From Opitutia bacterium UBA6410 (GTDB lineage Bacteria > Verrucomicrobiota > Verrucomicrobiia > Opitutales > Intestinicryptomonadaceae): 25,169 nucleotides of DNA. Shown piece by piece: positions 6,595-14,503 of this stretch; positions within the stretch are counted from its first letter, which is position 1; each line of letters begins with the position of its first letter. Made by a program: the position numbers and the translations under genes. Location: contig DJPO01000043.1 of assembly GCA_002437405.1 (NCBI GenBank), forward strand, positions 1-25,169, given 5' to 3'. The notes below the pieces were generated by a model. That model was given only the letters and a program-made list of their open reading frames with translations, was not told the DNA's origin and ran no database searches.

Positions 6595-8835
6595 TTATTC
6601 GGCGACGATTTCAAAGAACGTCGACGGATTTTTCGAGTTATCGATGTTTATCGAAAGCTCGCCGCCAACGTATTCAAGCGGGATTTCCGCCCTGCGCTCG
6701 CCGCTGTACTTGAGCTCGTACATTTTGTATTTTTTGTCGGCGGGCACTTTGAGTTTTGCGGACATCTTGCCGCGCTTTATCAGAATCTTCGAATTCGGCG
6801 ACGGTTTTTTGCGCATCAACGTGCGGGAGGAGTCCAAATTTATGTCGTCGTTTATGTTGTCGGTATTGTAGATAAACACAATGCGTTTGCTTTCGGAAAG
6901 TCGAGAGCCGTCCATTGAACACGCCGCGACCGCGCACGGGGTTGTGGAGGAAATTTCGGTCAGCGCGTCGAGATTTTCCACTCCGCTTTTGAATGCCACC
7001 GCCTCCGTCTTCGGCGTGATTACGGAAATGCGCTCCTTTTTCGTGTCGAGGAGAATCTGATTCGTGTCGGAGTGGTACACGCCCGACGAAGGCGATGTGC
7101 GGTTGTTTTCGCCGAGAATTCCGTTTTTGCGCATTTGCATAACAAACGCCTCTTCGTCGAATTTTTCGCCGACGCTCGTGCCCGTGGTCGCGAAGTTTTG
7201 CGCCGAGTTTGTACGCGACGCCCCGACGGGCAGCATTGTCATGTCGGCGTTTTTTATTTTTGTATGCGCGAGTTTTTCGGGTATCCGCGCCCCCTCGAAT
7301 TTCACCGAAAATCCGCTCAATAGCGCGATGCGCGTCTGCGCCCCGTTTGCCGACTGCGCCATATTTGCGTTATTTTCAACATAGTTTTTCGGGAAGAAAA
7401 GTTCGACGCGGTGTTTCGACTTCATTGCGTCGCCGCGCATGAACAGGCAATACGCCAGAAATTCGTTCGCTCTGAACACTGGCGATTTCGCCACGTTGAA
7501 CGGGCCAAGCACGTTGCCCTTTTTTGCGCCCGTTCTCACGCCGCTGCAATGGACAATCATTCCGTCGAAATCCTGCAAGGCCGCATACGCGCCGAAGACC
7601 AGCCCGCCCTCGTGCTTGTATTGATTCCAGTGGCTGTGATTGTATTCGGTCAGGCAAATCGGGCGTCCCGAAATCCGCCGCGCCACGCCCGCGCGCATTG
7701 TGTCCGCAAACCCCGACGATTCGCCAAGCGAGCTTCCCTGCCCGACGTACGAATTAACCTGCATGAAGTCCGTCGGGTGGTTGAAGTAGACGTTGAGCGT
7801 TGAATAGTCGGCGATTTCGGAACTCATGTACGCCACATTTAGCGTGCGGTTGCAATTATACTGGTAAATCAGTCCTCCGTAGCCGAGATTGTTTTTCACC
7901 ACTTTTTCGCAGAATTTGCGGAATTCGTCGTTTTTGATTCTACAGAAATTTACCCACTCGGAAGTTTCGGACTCCTTTGCGAAGTCGATTTCGCCGAATT
8001 TTTTGTAGTCTTTTTTTGCGAATTTGCCCGTCGCGTTCATATTTTCGACCGTACCGTATTTTGACTCGGCGTACTTTGCGAACTCCGAGTTTACAAGGGC
8101 TACGGTTTCGGCGTCGAGACCGGGGAATGTATAGAATAGATCCATTTCGTTCCAGAATTCCATACCCATAAAAACGGGGTCGTCCTTCCACGCAAGCCCC
8201 GTGTAGGGGTTGATGTGGCAGAGCTGCTTGCGGGCGTGAGCCTCCCAGTCTTTGCGGGTTTTTTCGTCGCCCATGAGCATTTTCATTTTTGCCGAAAATC
8301 GCGCGTCCCAGCTTTTCCCCGAATCGTCGAACACGTTGTTTGCTATAAGCAGATTCAGATATATGCCGTTCTTTTTAGCCTCGGAGATGAGGAAGTCGTA
8401 GAGGTCGAAACCCTCGGCGAGTTTGGCGGGGTCGGACGAGCATAGGTAGTCGGTCGTGTGGAAGCGCAAGAGGTTGTAGCCTTGGCGTTTTGCTATTTGG
8501 CAAAGCTTTTTGATGTTTTCCTTTGTCTCCTGAACGTCTTTGCCACCCTCGCCCGCCAAGTACCAAACAGTTCCGTGGAATTTCAGTTCGGCATTCGGCT
8601 TCTTTTCGAACGCGAATTTGCCGTTCTCCGAAACAATCACCCTGCCGAATTTTCCTGCTGGGGCGTCGTCGAAATTCTTGGAAAGGTCGAGCGCGCTGCC
8701 CTCGGCGATTGCGATGTCGGATATGTCGGTTTCAACCCACTCTGCCGAAGAGGGCACGAAATCGGGACAGGTTTTCGAAAAAGAAATTCCCGACATGGCT
8801 ATGGCGGCGGTCAAAATAAGGATTTTTTTTGTCAT
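6595..8835 (-). CDS. Secreted glycoside hydrolase, clan GH-A type (GH5/GH42-like)
   Basis: This is a predicted exported retaining glycosidase. Translation from ATG 8835 gives 746 residues starting with a signal peptide (MTKKILILTAAIAMSGISFS, likely cleaved near residue 20). The frame is open 43 codons further upstream, but that part lacks a signal peptide. Within a TIM-barrel-like region (about 85-480), GMEFWNE places an acid/base Glu at E230 after Asn229, and RPICLTEYNH places a nucleophile Glu at E397. This Asn-Glu then Thr-Glu-Tyr arrangement is that of clan GH-A (families such as GH5, GH42 and GH2). LLRFHTTDY (122-130) resembles the early-strand segment of GH42/GH5 enzymes. The C-terminal part looks like beta-sandwich accessory domains. 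The 109-nt gap to eutC holds only a weak hairpin, so read-through from the eut operon is possible. The exact family and substrate are not assignable by eye. Confidence 0.85.
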   Translation of the reverse strand: MTKKILILTAAIAMSGISFSKTCPDFVPSSAEWVETDISDIAIAEGSALDLSKNFDDAPAGKFGRVIVSENGKFAFEKKPNAELKFHGTVWYLAGEGGKDVQETKENIKKLCQIAKRQGYNLLRFHTTDYLCSSDPAKLAEGFDLYDFLISEAKKNGIYLNLLIANNVFDDSGKSWDARFSAKMKMLMGDEKTRKDWEAHARKQLCHINPYTGLAWKDDPVFMGMEFWNEMDLFYTFPGLDAETVALVNSEFAKYAESKYGTVENMNATGKFAKKDYKKFGEIDFAKESETSEWVNFCRIKNDEFRKFCEKVVKNNLGYGGLIYQYNCNRTLNVAYMSSEIADYSTLNVYFNHPTDFMQVNSYVGQGSSLGESSGFADTMRAGVARRISGRPICLTEYNHSHWNQYKHEGGLVFGAYAALQDFDGMIVHCSGVRTGAKKGNVLGPFNVAKSPVFRANEFLAYCLFMRGDAMKSKHRVELFFPKNYVENNANMAQSANGAQTRIALLSGFSVKFEGARIPEKLAHTKIKNADMTMLPVGASRTNSAQNFATTGTSVGEKFDEEAFVMQMRKNGILGENNRTSPSSGVYHSDTNQILLDTKKERISVITPKTEAVAFKSGVENLDALTEISSTTPCAVAACSMDGSRLSESKRIVFIYNTDNINDDINLDSSRTLMRKKPSPNSKILIKRGKMSAKLKVPADKKYKMYELKYSGERRAEIPLEYVGGELSINIDNSKNPSTFFEIVAE

Positions 8836-8944
8836 GGACAATTTGCTTCTCTGTTGAATTCGTAGCAGTATTCGTATTCGCGGAGAAGTTTTGCAAAAAT
8901 CGCCGTCCGTGTAAATATATTTTATGCCTTGGAGGGTTTTCCCG

Positions 8945-9763
8945 TTATTGCGGGAGATTTTCAAGCCCCGTTATGTTGTCCTTGAGTGCCGTACCGCTTA
9001 TCTTCCTGATTCGCGACTCCTCCAGAAGCAGCGCGAGCTTGCGCGCCGCCTGCTCTATCGGGAAACCGAGCGGGCGGATATTCGAAATGCAGTTGCGGTC
9101 GGACTCCACGCTCGCCCACTTCGCGCGGTATGTAAAATACGCGCTGAGACTGTCGGGCGAGCCTAACCCAGGGCGTTCGCCGACGAGCGCGAGGGTATGC
9201 CGCGCCCCGAGGATTTCGTTTATCGAATCCTGTATTTTGACGCGCGCGTAGGGCGCGATGATTATCGGATACGCCGACCAATTTTCCTTCGGGAGATTTT
9301 TAAACAGCGCGACAACCGTGTCTACGGCGTGAAGATTCGCGGCGGTTGCGGAAAGTCCGTCGGAAACGACAACCATAAAATCCCGCCGCCCCCACTTTTT
9401 GGCAAGCTCCGCCAGTTTTTCCGCCGACTCTCCGTCGAGCTGCCGCCCGAGCTCGGGGTTCATCAGATAGGTCTGTTTGTCGGAAACTTTCGTGTGCAAA
9501 ACGGCGGTTTCGAAGCCCGCTTCGCGAAGGCGCGCGGCGATTTCGTCAAGATGGAAATCGGCGAGTACGGCGTCGCGGGCGCGCGCGTGCGCCAAGCGGA
9601 AATCGAGAACCGACGGCGTGCGCTGGCTTCCGCCCGCGCGGCCTATTCCTATCCGAGCCGTCGTGTATTTTTGCAGTTCGACCCACGGGTCGGCGCACCC
9701 GACGGCGTTGGGCGCGGAGTTCGGCTTCAAAACAAAACCCTTGTTAGTCTGCGGTAAATTCAT
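8945..9763 (-). CDS. eutC: Ethanolamine ammonia-lyase small (light) subunit EutC
   Basis: EutC is the small subunit of adenosylcobalamin-dependent ethanolamine ammonia-lyase (EC 4.3.1.7), which converts ethanolamine to acetaldehyde and ammonia. With EutB it forms the cobalamin-binding site. The 272-residue product carries the family signature ARIGIGRAGG (36-45), then a short linker, then HARARDAV (59-66). VVVSDGLSA and LVGERPGLGSPDSLSAY are further conserved EutC segments. The ATG at 9763 was chosen; it lies 20 nt inside the end of eutB. A TTG 10 codons upstream (9793) is possible but adds unconserved residues. The length is close to other EutC proteins (E. coli about 295). The long N-terminal extension that targets some EutC proteins to microcompartments appears to be absent or very short, which fits the lack of shell genes here. 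Confidence 0.95.
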   Translation of the reverse strand: MNLPQTNKGFVLKPNSAPNAVGCADPWVELQKYTTARIGIGRAGGSQRTPSVLDFRLAHARARDAVLADFHLDEIAARLREAGFETAVLHTKVSDKQTYLMNPELGRQLDGESAEKLAELAKKWGRRDFMVVVSDGLSATAANLHAVDTVVALFKNLPKENWSAYPIIIAPYARVKIQDSINEILGARHTLALVGERPGLGSPDSLSAYFTYRAKWASVESDRNCISNIRPLGFPIEQAARKLALLLEESRIRKISGTALKDNITGLENLPQ

Positions 9764-11135
9764 AGTCTGCGAGAAGTTTGTTTTCCCCTCCAAGGCGCAT
9801 TACCCTGTTGTCGCGGAAAATGTTCATCTTTTCGAGCCACGCCTCGAACTCTGGCGCGGGGCGCAACCCGAGCAGTTGGCGCGCGTACAAAATGTCGTGG
9901 AACGACGTCGTTTGGTAACCGAGCATAATGTCGTCGCAGCCGGGGATACCCATTGCGTAGTTCAAACCCGCCGCCGCCAAGAGGGTCAGCAGCGTGTCCA
10001 TATCGTCCTGATCGGCTTCGGCGTGGTTTGTGTAGCAAATGTCGCAGCCCATCGGAAGTCCGAGCAGTTTGCCGCAAAAGTGGTCCTCCAAGCCCGCGCG
10101 GATTATCTGCTTGCCGTTGTACAGGTACTCGGGCCCGATAAACCCGACGACGGTATTGACCAGAAGCGGGCGGAATTCGCGGGCGACGGCGTATGCGCGC
10201 GCCTCGCAGGTCTGCATATCGACGTCCCAATTACCCTCCGCCGACAACGCCGAGCCCTGTCCCGTTTCGAAATACATCACGTTGTCGCCGACCGTTCCGC
10301 GGTGCAGCGACAGCGCGGCTTCGTGCGCCTCCTTTATGATTCCGAGGTTTATCCCGAAGTTCGTGTTGGCGATTTCCGTGCCCGCAATCGACTGGAATAC
10401 CAAGTCGACGGGCCCGCCCTTCTCCATCACGGCGATTGCGTTTGTGATATGCGAGAGCACGCAGGACTGGGTCGGGATTTCGTAGCGGTGGACGAGCTCG
10501 TCAATGAGCTTCAAAATCTCGGTCATTGCGGGGACGCTGTCGGTTGCGGGGTTTATGCCGATTACCGCGTCGCCGCTTCCGTAGAGCAGTCCGTCGAGCA
10601 TCGAGGCCGCGATTGCGTTTAGGTTGTCGGAGGGGTCGTTTGGTTGCAGGCGCGAGGAGAATCTGCCCTTCAACCCGATGGTGTCCCTGAACTTCGTGAC
10701 AACCCTGCGCTTTGAGGCTACGAGAATCAAATCCTGATTGCCCATAATCTTCGATACCGCCGCAACCATTTCGGGCGTAAGCCCCCACGTCAGACGCTCA
10801 AGCACTTCGCCGTCGGTTTCGTAGCGCAAAAGCCAGTCGCGGAATTCTCCGACTGTCAGCGACGACACGGGCGCGAAGGCTTCCCTGTCGTGCCTGTCCA
10901 GAATCAGCCGCGTGACTTCGTCCTTTTCGTACGGAATCAGCGGCTCTTCGAGAAACAGCGAAAGCGGGACATCGGCAAGACACATCTGCGCGGCGACGCG
11001 CTCTTCGTAGTCGGCGGCGGCAATCCCCGCGAGCTCGTCGCCCGAGCGGCGCGGGGAAGCCTTTGCCATCAGCTCCTTGAGCGAGCGGAAATTGTGGGTT
11101 TTTCCGCCCGTGCATATGCTCCAGGTCTTTTTCAT
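9744..11135 (-). CDS. eutB: Ethanolamine ammonia-lyase large (heavy) subunit EutB
   Basis: EutB is the catalytic TIM-barrel subunit of ethanolamine ammonia-lyase. The 463-residue length matches the family (E. coli about 453). The residues known to contact ethanolamine in enterobacterial EutB appear conserved: R162 and Q164 in SRLQPN, N195 in VIGIN, E290 in YFETGQGS and D365 in MGCD. The sequences FQSIAGTEIANTNFGI and TNHAEADQDDMD are diagnostic of EutB and not of diol dehydratase. The gene starts at an ATG 4 nt after the dctM stop and overlaps eutC, so lyase and TRAP transporter are very likely co-translated from one mRNA. The active site supports true ethanolamine specificity. No eutA reactivating factor is visible in the window. 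Confidence 0.97.
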   Translation of the reverse strand: MKKTWSICTGGKTHNFRSLKELMAKASPRRSGDELAGIAAADYEERVAAQMCLADVPLSLFLEEPLIPYEKDEVTRLILDRHDREAFAPVSSLTVGEFRDWLLRYETDGEVLERLTWGLTPEMVAAVSKIMGNQDLILVASKRRVVTKFRDTIGLKGRFSSRLQPNDPSDNLNAIAASMLDGLLYGSGDAVIGINPATDSVPAMTEILKLIDELVHRYEIPTQSCVLSHITNAIAVMEKGGPVDLVFQSIAGTEIANTNFGINLGIIKEAHEAALSLHRGTVGDNVMYFETGQGSALSAEGNWDVDMQTCEARAYAVAREFRPLLVNTVVGFIGPEYLYNGKQIIRAGLEDHFCGKLLGLPMGCDICYTNHAEADQDDMDTLLTLLAAAGLNYAMGIPGCDDIMLGYQTTSFHDILYARQLLGLRPAPEFEAWLEKMNIFRDNRVMRLGGENKLLADYEFTAD

Positions 11136-11139
11136 TTTG

Positions 11140-12471
11140 CTACATCTTTGTGTTGAAGAGCGACGGAATGTAGAGCGCGATTTCGGGGAATATCATAATC
11201 AAAACCAGCGCGAGCAGCATCAGCCCCACGAACGGGATAATCGACGCGTAGATGTCGCGGATTGTAATGCTCTTGGGGGACATCGCGCGCATCAGGAACA
11301 GATTGTATCCGAAAGGCGGCGTGATGTATGCGATTTGGCAGGTAATCGTGTAGAGAATCCCGAACCATATCGGATTGAACCCGAGCTTCATCACCAGCGG
11401 AATGTAGAGCGGCGCAACAATCACCAGCATCGCGGTATCGTCGAGGAAAATCCCGAGAACCACGAACGACAGTTGCATCAGAAGCAGTACTTGCCACGGC
11501 GAGAGCCCCCAGTCGTTGAGGAACAATCCCTCGAGCGCGCGAACCGCACCGAGTCCGTCGAAGACCGCCGCAAACGCGAGCGCCGCCATCATAACCCACA
11601 TAAACATCGCGGAGTTGTCGAGTGTTTCGCGCAGAATCTTCTTGAAGAGCTTCCACGTGAGCCTGCGCCTGAACAGCGCGACTAAAAACGCCGCAAACGC
11701 CCCGAACGCCGAGCTTTCCACAAGGCTCGTAAGCCCGAAGAAAAACGAACCGATTACCGAGAAAATCAGCAGTAGCGGAATAATCCCCGCACTCAGCACG
11801 CGCAGCTTTTGCTTGAAACTATAGTTGCGCTCGCTCTTTGGGAGGACTGGCCCCATCTTGGGGTTGATGTGGCAGCGTATGAGGATATACGCCAGAAACA
11901 AAACCGTCATCAAAAGCCCAGGGCCGATGCCAGCCAGCCACAGTTGGCTTACGGGTTGGCGGGCAATCATTCCGTAGAGGACAAGCACAATGCTCGGGGG
12001 AATCAGAATACCGAGCGAGCTGCCCGCTTGGATAAGCCCGCTAATCATACGCTTGTCGTAGTCGCGCTTGAGCAGTTCGGGCAGCGCGACACTGCAGCCG
12101 ATTGCCATTCCCGCGACGCTCAAACCGTTCATGCACGAAATCAGAACCATCACGAAGAGCGTCCCGACCGCAAGCCCGCCCTTCAGCGAGCCCATCCAGA
12201 CGTGGAACATATGGTACATATCGTTCGCGATTCCCGATTCCGAAAGCATAAAGCCCATGAAAACGAACATCGGCAGCGTCAGCATCGGATACCAGTTGAA
12301 CAGTTTAATCGCGGCGTTGAAGCCCAGCGCGCTGCTTCCGTCGCCCCACAAAAAGAGGGCGGCTACAACCCCGACAAACCCCATCGCGGCAAACACGCGT
12401 TGCCCCGTGAGCATAAGCAGCATCAGGGTCGAGAACATCAACAAAATAATAATTTCGGGAGAGAGGCTCAT
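11140..12471 (-). CDS. dctM: TRAP transporter large permease subunit (DctM family)
   Basis: This is the large membrane subunit of a tripartite ATP-independent periplasmic transporter, which moves substrate using the sodium or proton gradient. The 443-residue protein is very hydrophobic, with about 12 predicted helices. DctM-type sequences include LPMFVFMGFMLSESGIA (about 66-82), the glycine-rich segment GAGSSLGILIPPS-like (AGSSLGILIPPS) and TPPFGYNLFLM near the end. A strong Shine-Dalgarno (GGAAGGAAG, about 12480-12488) sits 8 nt before the ATG, inside the end of dctQ. One nucleotide separates it from dctQ and 4 nt from eutB. Together with eutBC, this placement suggests the substrate is ethanolamine or a compound linked to it. 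Confidence 0.95.
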   Translation of the reverse strand: MSLSPEIIILLMFSTLMLLMLTGQRVFAAMGFVGVVAALFLWGDGSSALGFNAAIKLFNWYPMLTLPMFVFMGFMLSESGIANDMYHMFHVWMGSLKGGLAVGTLFVMVLISCMNGLSVAGMAIGCSVALPELLKRDYDKRMISGLIQAGSSLGILIPPSIVLVLYGMIARQPVSQLWLAGIGPGLLMTVLFLAYILIRCHINPKMGPVLPKSERNYSFKQKLRVLSAGIIPLLLIFSVIGSFFFGLTSLVESSAFGAFAAFLVALFRRRLTWKLFKKILRETLDNSAMFMWVMMAALAFAAVFDGLGAVRALEGLFLNDWGLSPWQVLLLMQLSFVVLGIFLDDTAMLVIVAPLYIPLVMKLGFNPIWFGILYTITCQIAYITPPFGYNLFLMRAMSPKSITIRDIYASIIPFVGLMLLALVLIMIFPEIALYIPSLFNTKM

Positions 12472-12472
12472 A

Positions 12473-13069
12473 TCAATACTTCCTTCCTATCGCCTTGCAA
12501 AAATCCTTGAGAAGCTCGGCAGTGGCTTGCAAAAACATAAGAGCCATACCGGCAGTCATAACAATCTTAATCGGAGCCATCGGCGGCTTCCAGACACTGT
12601 GGTTGCGCTGGTCGAACTCGAGCGCAAACGCCGAACTGTCCCAGCCGCCCTTTACCATCACATAGAGGTAGAAGAGCAGGAAGAATACGGTGAATACGTC
12701 GACCATCGCCTTCGTCCGCGGCTTCCAACGCTCGTAGAGAAAATCCATTCTAACGTGGATACCGTGTTTGAGGCTGCTCGCGCCACCCAAAATGTAGTAC
12801 GCGGCCATCGTGAACTGCGCCATCTCCATAATCCAAATCACGGGTCTGTGGAACGCATTCGTGATAATGGAATAAAGCAGAATGCCCATCATCGCCAAAA
12901 GCAGATACATCGCAACCCCGCCGACGAATTCGCTGACTTTGCTGATCCACCTTATATAAATGCGGATAAGCTTCATCAACGGCGCGCCTGTGTTTTCCTT
13001 GACCTTCCCCCAATCGACCGAATCGAGCCAGTCGTCGAGGTCGTCGAACCTTGTCCTTCTGATAATCAT
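12473..13069 (-). CDS. dctQ: TRAP transporter small permease subunit (DctQ family)
   Basis: This is the four-helix small membrane subunit of the TRAP transporter. The 198-residue product has hydrophobic helices at about 47-70, 79-100, 122-142 and 163-185. It carries the DctQ signature GIHVRMDFLYERW (about 103-115). The N-terminal about 40 residues are hydrophilic and somewhat longer than usual; an internal ATG (12976) would remove 31 of them. It is separated from dctP by a 114-nt gap with a strong hairpin, and from dctM by 1 nt. Confidence 0.92.
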   Translation of the reverse strand: MIIRRTRFDDLDDWLDSVDWGKVKENTGAPLMKLIRIYIRWISKVSEFVGGVAMYLLLAMMGILLYSIITNAFHRPVIWIMEMAQFTMAAYYILGGASSLKHGIHVRMDFLYERWKPRTKAMVDVFTVFFLLFYLYVMVKGGWDSSAFALEFDQRNHSVWKPPMAPIKIVMTAGMALMFLQATAELLKDFCKAIGRKY

Positions 13070-13118
13070 AAAAAATCCGAAACTTGAAATTGCGCCCGCC
13101 CGCGCGGGAAATCCGCAC

Positions 13119-13168
13119 GCGGGTCGGGGATTCGCGAAAGCCGAACCCGCACACTCGGCGGGCTCGGC
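13119..13168 (-). promoter_or_regulatory. Intercistronic hairpin between dctP and dctQ
   Basis: A stable 11-bp stem with one G-U pair and a 7-nt loop (13140-13150 with 13158-13168) lies 16 nt after the dctP stop. The arm 13141-13150 can instead pair with 13119-13127 (one bulge), so two alternative structures are possible. There is no U-run, so it is not a full terminator. Such structures often protect an upstream 3' end and make the binding protein more abundant than the membrane subunits. That role is inferred. Confidence 0.6.
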
Positions 13169-13183
13169 GAAACAGGACGCGTA

Positions 13184-14275
13184 TTAACGGTAGGGCGAAC
13201 CAGCCTTTTCCATCATCGCGTTGTATTCCCTGAAGATTTTCACGACCTGCTTTTGGCGCGGCGTGCCGTTTGCGATAAGCTCGTCCCAGAACTTTACGGC
13301 CTCGTCCTCGACAGTCTTCCATTCCTCCGCGGGAATGGTCGTCAGTTTGAGCTTTCCGCCGTTGACGCGCAGATTCGCCTCGCCGCCCCAGTACCAGTAT
13401 TGGCGGTAGTAGTGGGAGGAATCCATACACACCTTGAAGAGCTCCTGCAAATGCGGCGGGACTTTTTCCCAAGACTTTGTGTTCGCGAGGAACGAGCCGA
13501 TCCACGCGCCCGAAATATTGTTCGTGAGAAAATACTTCGTGGCGTTCGCCCAACCGACGGTGTACGCTTCTGTAATGCCGCACCAGACAACGCCGTCGAG
13601 CTCGCCGGTACGCATCGCCATTTCGATGTCCTCGACGGGGATCGTAATCGGGACGATTCCGAAACGCGTCAGGAATCTGCCCGCCGTCGGGAACGTGTAG
13701 AGCTTTTTGCCCTTGATGTCCGCGAGCGAGCGAATCGGGTCTTTCGTTATGAAGTTGCACGGATCCCACGAGCCAGAGCTAAGCCAAGTGACGTTTTTGA
13801 CCTCCTTGTACGAATCCGCCCAGAGTTTCGCCAAGCCGAATTCGTTGAAGAGCGCGGGAACGTCGAGCGAGTAGCGGGTAGCGAGCGGGAAGTACGCGCT
13901 AAACGGTGCGACGTCGGCGGGCGAGCCCATCGAATCGTCGTCGCTTTGCACGCAGTCGAGCGTACCTTGCTGTAGCGCGCTGAAAAGCTCGCTCGTGGGG
14001 ACGAGCTGGTCGGCGTAGTAAAGCTCGATTTTCATCTCGCCGTTTGCGATTTTGTTGAACGCCTCGACGGCGGGCTTTATGACGTGCGCACCCAGCGCGG
14101 TGCTCGCGTACGTTTGCAAACGCCACCTAATCGGCTTTTTCGACGCCCCCATTACATAGGGAGCACCCAATACGGCGGCTGTTCCGATACCGAGGGACTT
14201 CAAAAAGCCCCTCTTGTTCATGCGACCCGCAGTTTCGGCGGGAACGGTTTCGTTTTTTGTCTTTGTGGTGTTCAT
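13184..14275 (-). CDS. dctP: TRAP transporter substrate-binding protein (DctP family), Tat-like signal
   Basis: This is the periplasmic receptor of the TRAP transporter. The 363-residue product (ATG 14275; an internal ATG at 14221 is also possible) has a signal region NKRGFLKSLGIGTAAVLGAP (20-39). It resembles a twin-arginine signal but has Lys-Arg instead of Arg-Arg. The mature part follows the DctP pattern: WRLQTYASTALGAH, a LQQGTLDCVQ segment, and the core AGRFLTRFGIVPITIPVEDIEMAMRTGELDGV-type region (split over 198-228). In many DctP proteins an Arg in KIRVPG-like sequence binds the substrate carboxylate. Here the matching stretch is KKLYTFP, with Tyr193 at that place. This is compatible with a non-carboxylate ligand such as ethanolamine, but the alignment was done by eye. 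It is the first gene of the TRAP-eut operon. Confidence 0.93.
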   Translation of the reverse strand: MNTTKTKNETVPAETAGRMNKRGFLKSLGIGTAAVLGAPYVMGASKKPIRWRLQTYASTALGAHVIKPAVEAFNKIANGEMKIELYYADQLVPTSELFSALQQGTLDCVQSDDDSMGSPADVAPFSAYFPLATRYSLDVPALFNEFGLAKLWADSYKEVKNVTWLSSGSWDPCNFITKDPIRSLADIKGKKLYTFPTAGRFLTRFGIVPITIPVEDIEMAMRTGELDGVVWCGITEAYTVGWANATKYFLTNNISGAWIGSFLANTKSWEKVPPHLQELFKVCMDSSHYYRQYWYWGGEANLRVNGGKLKLTTIPAEEWKTVEDEAVKFWDELIANGTPRQKQVVKIFREYNAMMEKAGSPYR

Positions 14276-14432
14276 AGTTCTATCAGGCAAAATTTTGTTT
14301 ACCCGATATGTAGCAGACGCCGTGCCAATTTTTTCGAACCGCCCGCGACACTGAAAATAAACCACTTACAAAAACACGCCAAAAATCGGGAAAATTCGGA
14401 TAAAACAAATTTGTATTATCCCGAGTACCAAA

Positions 14433-14446
14433 CTACAAAATTGTAG
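14433..14446. promoter_or_regulatory. Inverted repeat, candidate operator upstream of dctP-eut operon
   Basis: CTACAA-AA-TTGTAG is a perfect 6-bp inverted repeat with a 2-nt spacer. It lies directly after the U-run of the adenosyltransferase terminator and about 158 nt before the dctP ATG. A GATAAT hexamer on the minus strand (14415-14420) could be a -10 box, with no good -35 at 17 bp. The layout would suit an activator-dependent promoter. The rest of 14276-14432 is AT-rich leader without a recognisable riboswitch. Confidence 0.35.
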
Positions 14447-14479
14447 AAAAAAAATCCCGACCGCACTGGGCAATCGGGA
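14447..14479 (-). terminator. Rho-independent terminator after the adenosyltransferase gene
   Basis: A 10-bp stem with two G-U pairs (14455-14464 with 14470-14479) and a 5-nt loop are followed by eight Us on the minus strand (14447-14454). It starts 24 nt past the adenosyltransferase stop and separates it from the dctP-eut operon. Confidence 0.88.
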
Positions 14480-14503
14480 ATTCCTGCGCAATCCGAAAAT
14501 TTT

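Noticed and set aside
9764..9793. Upstream TTG start for eutC
   Set aside because: It adds ten residues not typical of EutC and increases the overlap with eutB to 50 nt; the ATG at 9763 gives a normal N-terminus.
8945..14275. Bacterial microcompartment (eut metabolosome) locus
   Set aside because: No shell protein (BMC-H/T/P), EutE, EutG, EutD, EutJ or EutQ homologue is present in the window; only the lyase subunits and a TRAP transporter.
14276..14503. Possible cobalamin riboswitch before the dctP-eut operon
   Set aside because: The gap contains a terminator of the upstream gene and an AT-rich leader. No B12-box-like sequence or the multi-stem layout of a cobalamin riboswitch was found on the minus strand.
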